Part shown: positions 63,546-64,000 of the stretch, piece by piece
Numbering within the stretch: the stretch's first letter is position 1
How the letters are laid out: every line of letters starts with the position of its first letter
Origin: Sceloporus undulatus
Taxonomy: Eukaryota > Chordata > Lepidosauria > Squamata > Phrynosomatidae
Reading direction: 5' to 3'
DNA: 64,000 nucleotides
NCBI RefSeq assembly: GCF_019175285.1
Contig: NC_056525.1
Coordinates: 132,609,060-132,673,059 of the forward strand
Program-made: the position numbers and the translations under genes
Notes under the pieces: model-generated
Databases searched by the model: none
Told to the model about the DNA's origin: nothing
What the model saw: only the letters and a program-made list of their open reading frames with translations

Positions 63546-64000
63546 ATTGTTGAACTCGGTGAACTACTCTATTGGTTTTAGTATGAAGCAACTGTATGTT
63601 TTCAACATACATCACAAAAATATTATATAGGAGCTGGAAGAGAAAGAATAAAAATTTTAAAAAAAGTAATCAGAGTTATTTATTTTGCAGAAGGAGAATT
63701 TATACCTGTTGCTTTATATTAGCTTTTCCCCTTTCTTAGACACTTGCCAAGCTCAAACATCGGTCCTGCCTCTGCTGCAATTGTTTCATCGGCTGTGTTA
63801 CAACTTCCAGTATCTAGTGTAAATCTTATTTTTTTGAGTGCTTCGTTGCTTCATACAATCATTTGCTGCTGTAGTAGGGCTCTGATTTTAATGCTTTTGG
63901 TCAGTGATTTTTGAGATTGTTTTTACAAGCAGCAATTATCTTTAGATAATTATCTCTCACTATTTAATTAGTAGATAGTTTGTTTATGCTTTTTAGTGTG

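Overview
The window is nuclear DNA of a squamate reptile, probably an iguanian lizard (clade inferred from the repeats only). The evidence is intron-rich vertebrate genes embedded in CR1, Bov-B-like, L1-like and L2-like LINE fragments, tRNA-type Sauria SINEs, a 5S-rRNA-derived SINE, and many short palindromic DNA transposons. Two runs of ten Ns mark assembly gaps beside microsatellites.

Five genes could be read exon by exon, with splice phases that join exactly. In order they are BANF2 (minus, 8.3-10.6 kb, two coding exons, 91 aa), SNX5 (minus, 17.2-40.0 kb, 13 coding exons, 403 aa), MGME1 (plus, 42.2-48.8 kb, four coding exons, 342 aa), OVOL2 (minus, 51.0-58.8 kb, four coding exons, 255 aa) and the first coding exon of PET117 (plus, 61.2 kb; the rest lies beyond the window). 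This is the gene neighbourhood of human 20p11.23. No neighbouring gene is broken.

Layout: 0-8 kb is repeat-dense, with a 29-bp minisatellite, a CR1 LINE holding a GC-rich insertion, a dead Harbinger transposase fragment, LINE 3' ends and a decayed L1. BANF2 follows. From 10.6 to 17.2 kb lies intergenic DNA with a Bov-B-like LINE split by younger insertions. SNX5 occupies 17.2-40 kb and shares a compact head-to-head promoter (NRF1-like and CRE motifs) with MGME1. OVOL2 is tail-to-tail with MGME1. OVOL2 intron 1 holds a large TA/TG minisatellite close to exon 1. PET117 begins about 2.3 kb upstream of OVOL2, behind a mirrored pair of NRF1-like sites and a near-perfect palindromic element.

Functionally, SNX5 works in endosome-to-Golgi and plasma-membrane recycling. 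MGME1 (mitochondrial DNA processing) and PET117 (cytochrome oxidase assembly) are nuclear-encoded mitochondrial genes, and NRF1-type promoters fit both. OVOL2 is an epithelial zinc-finger repressor. BANF2 is a diverged relative of the chromatin protein BAF. I found no operon-like cassette, CRISPR array or intact mobile element. The most unusual items are the BANF2 protein, the PET117 promoter, nested datable insertions, and repeat pairs bracketing the SNX5/MGME1 promoter and MGME1 exons.
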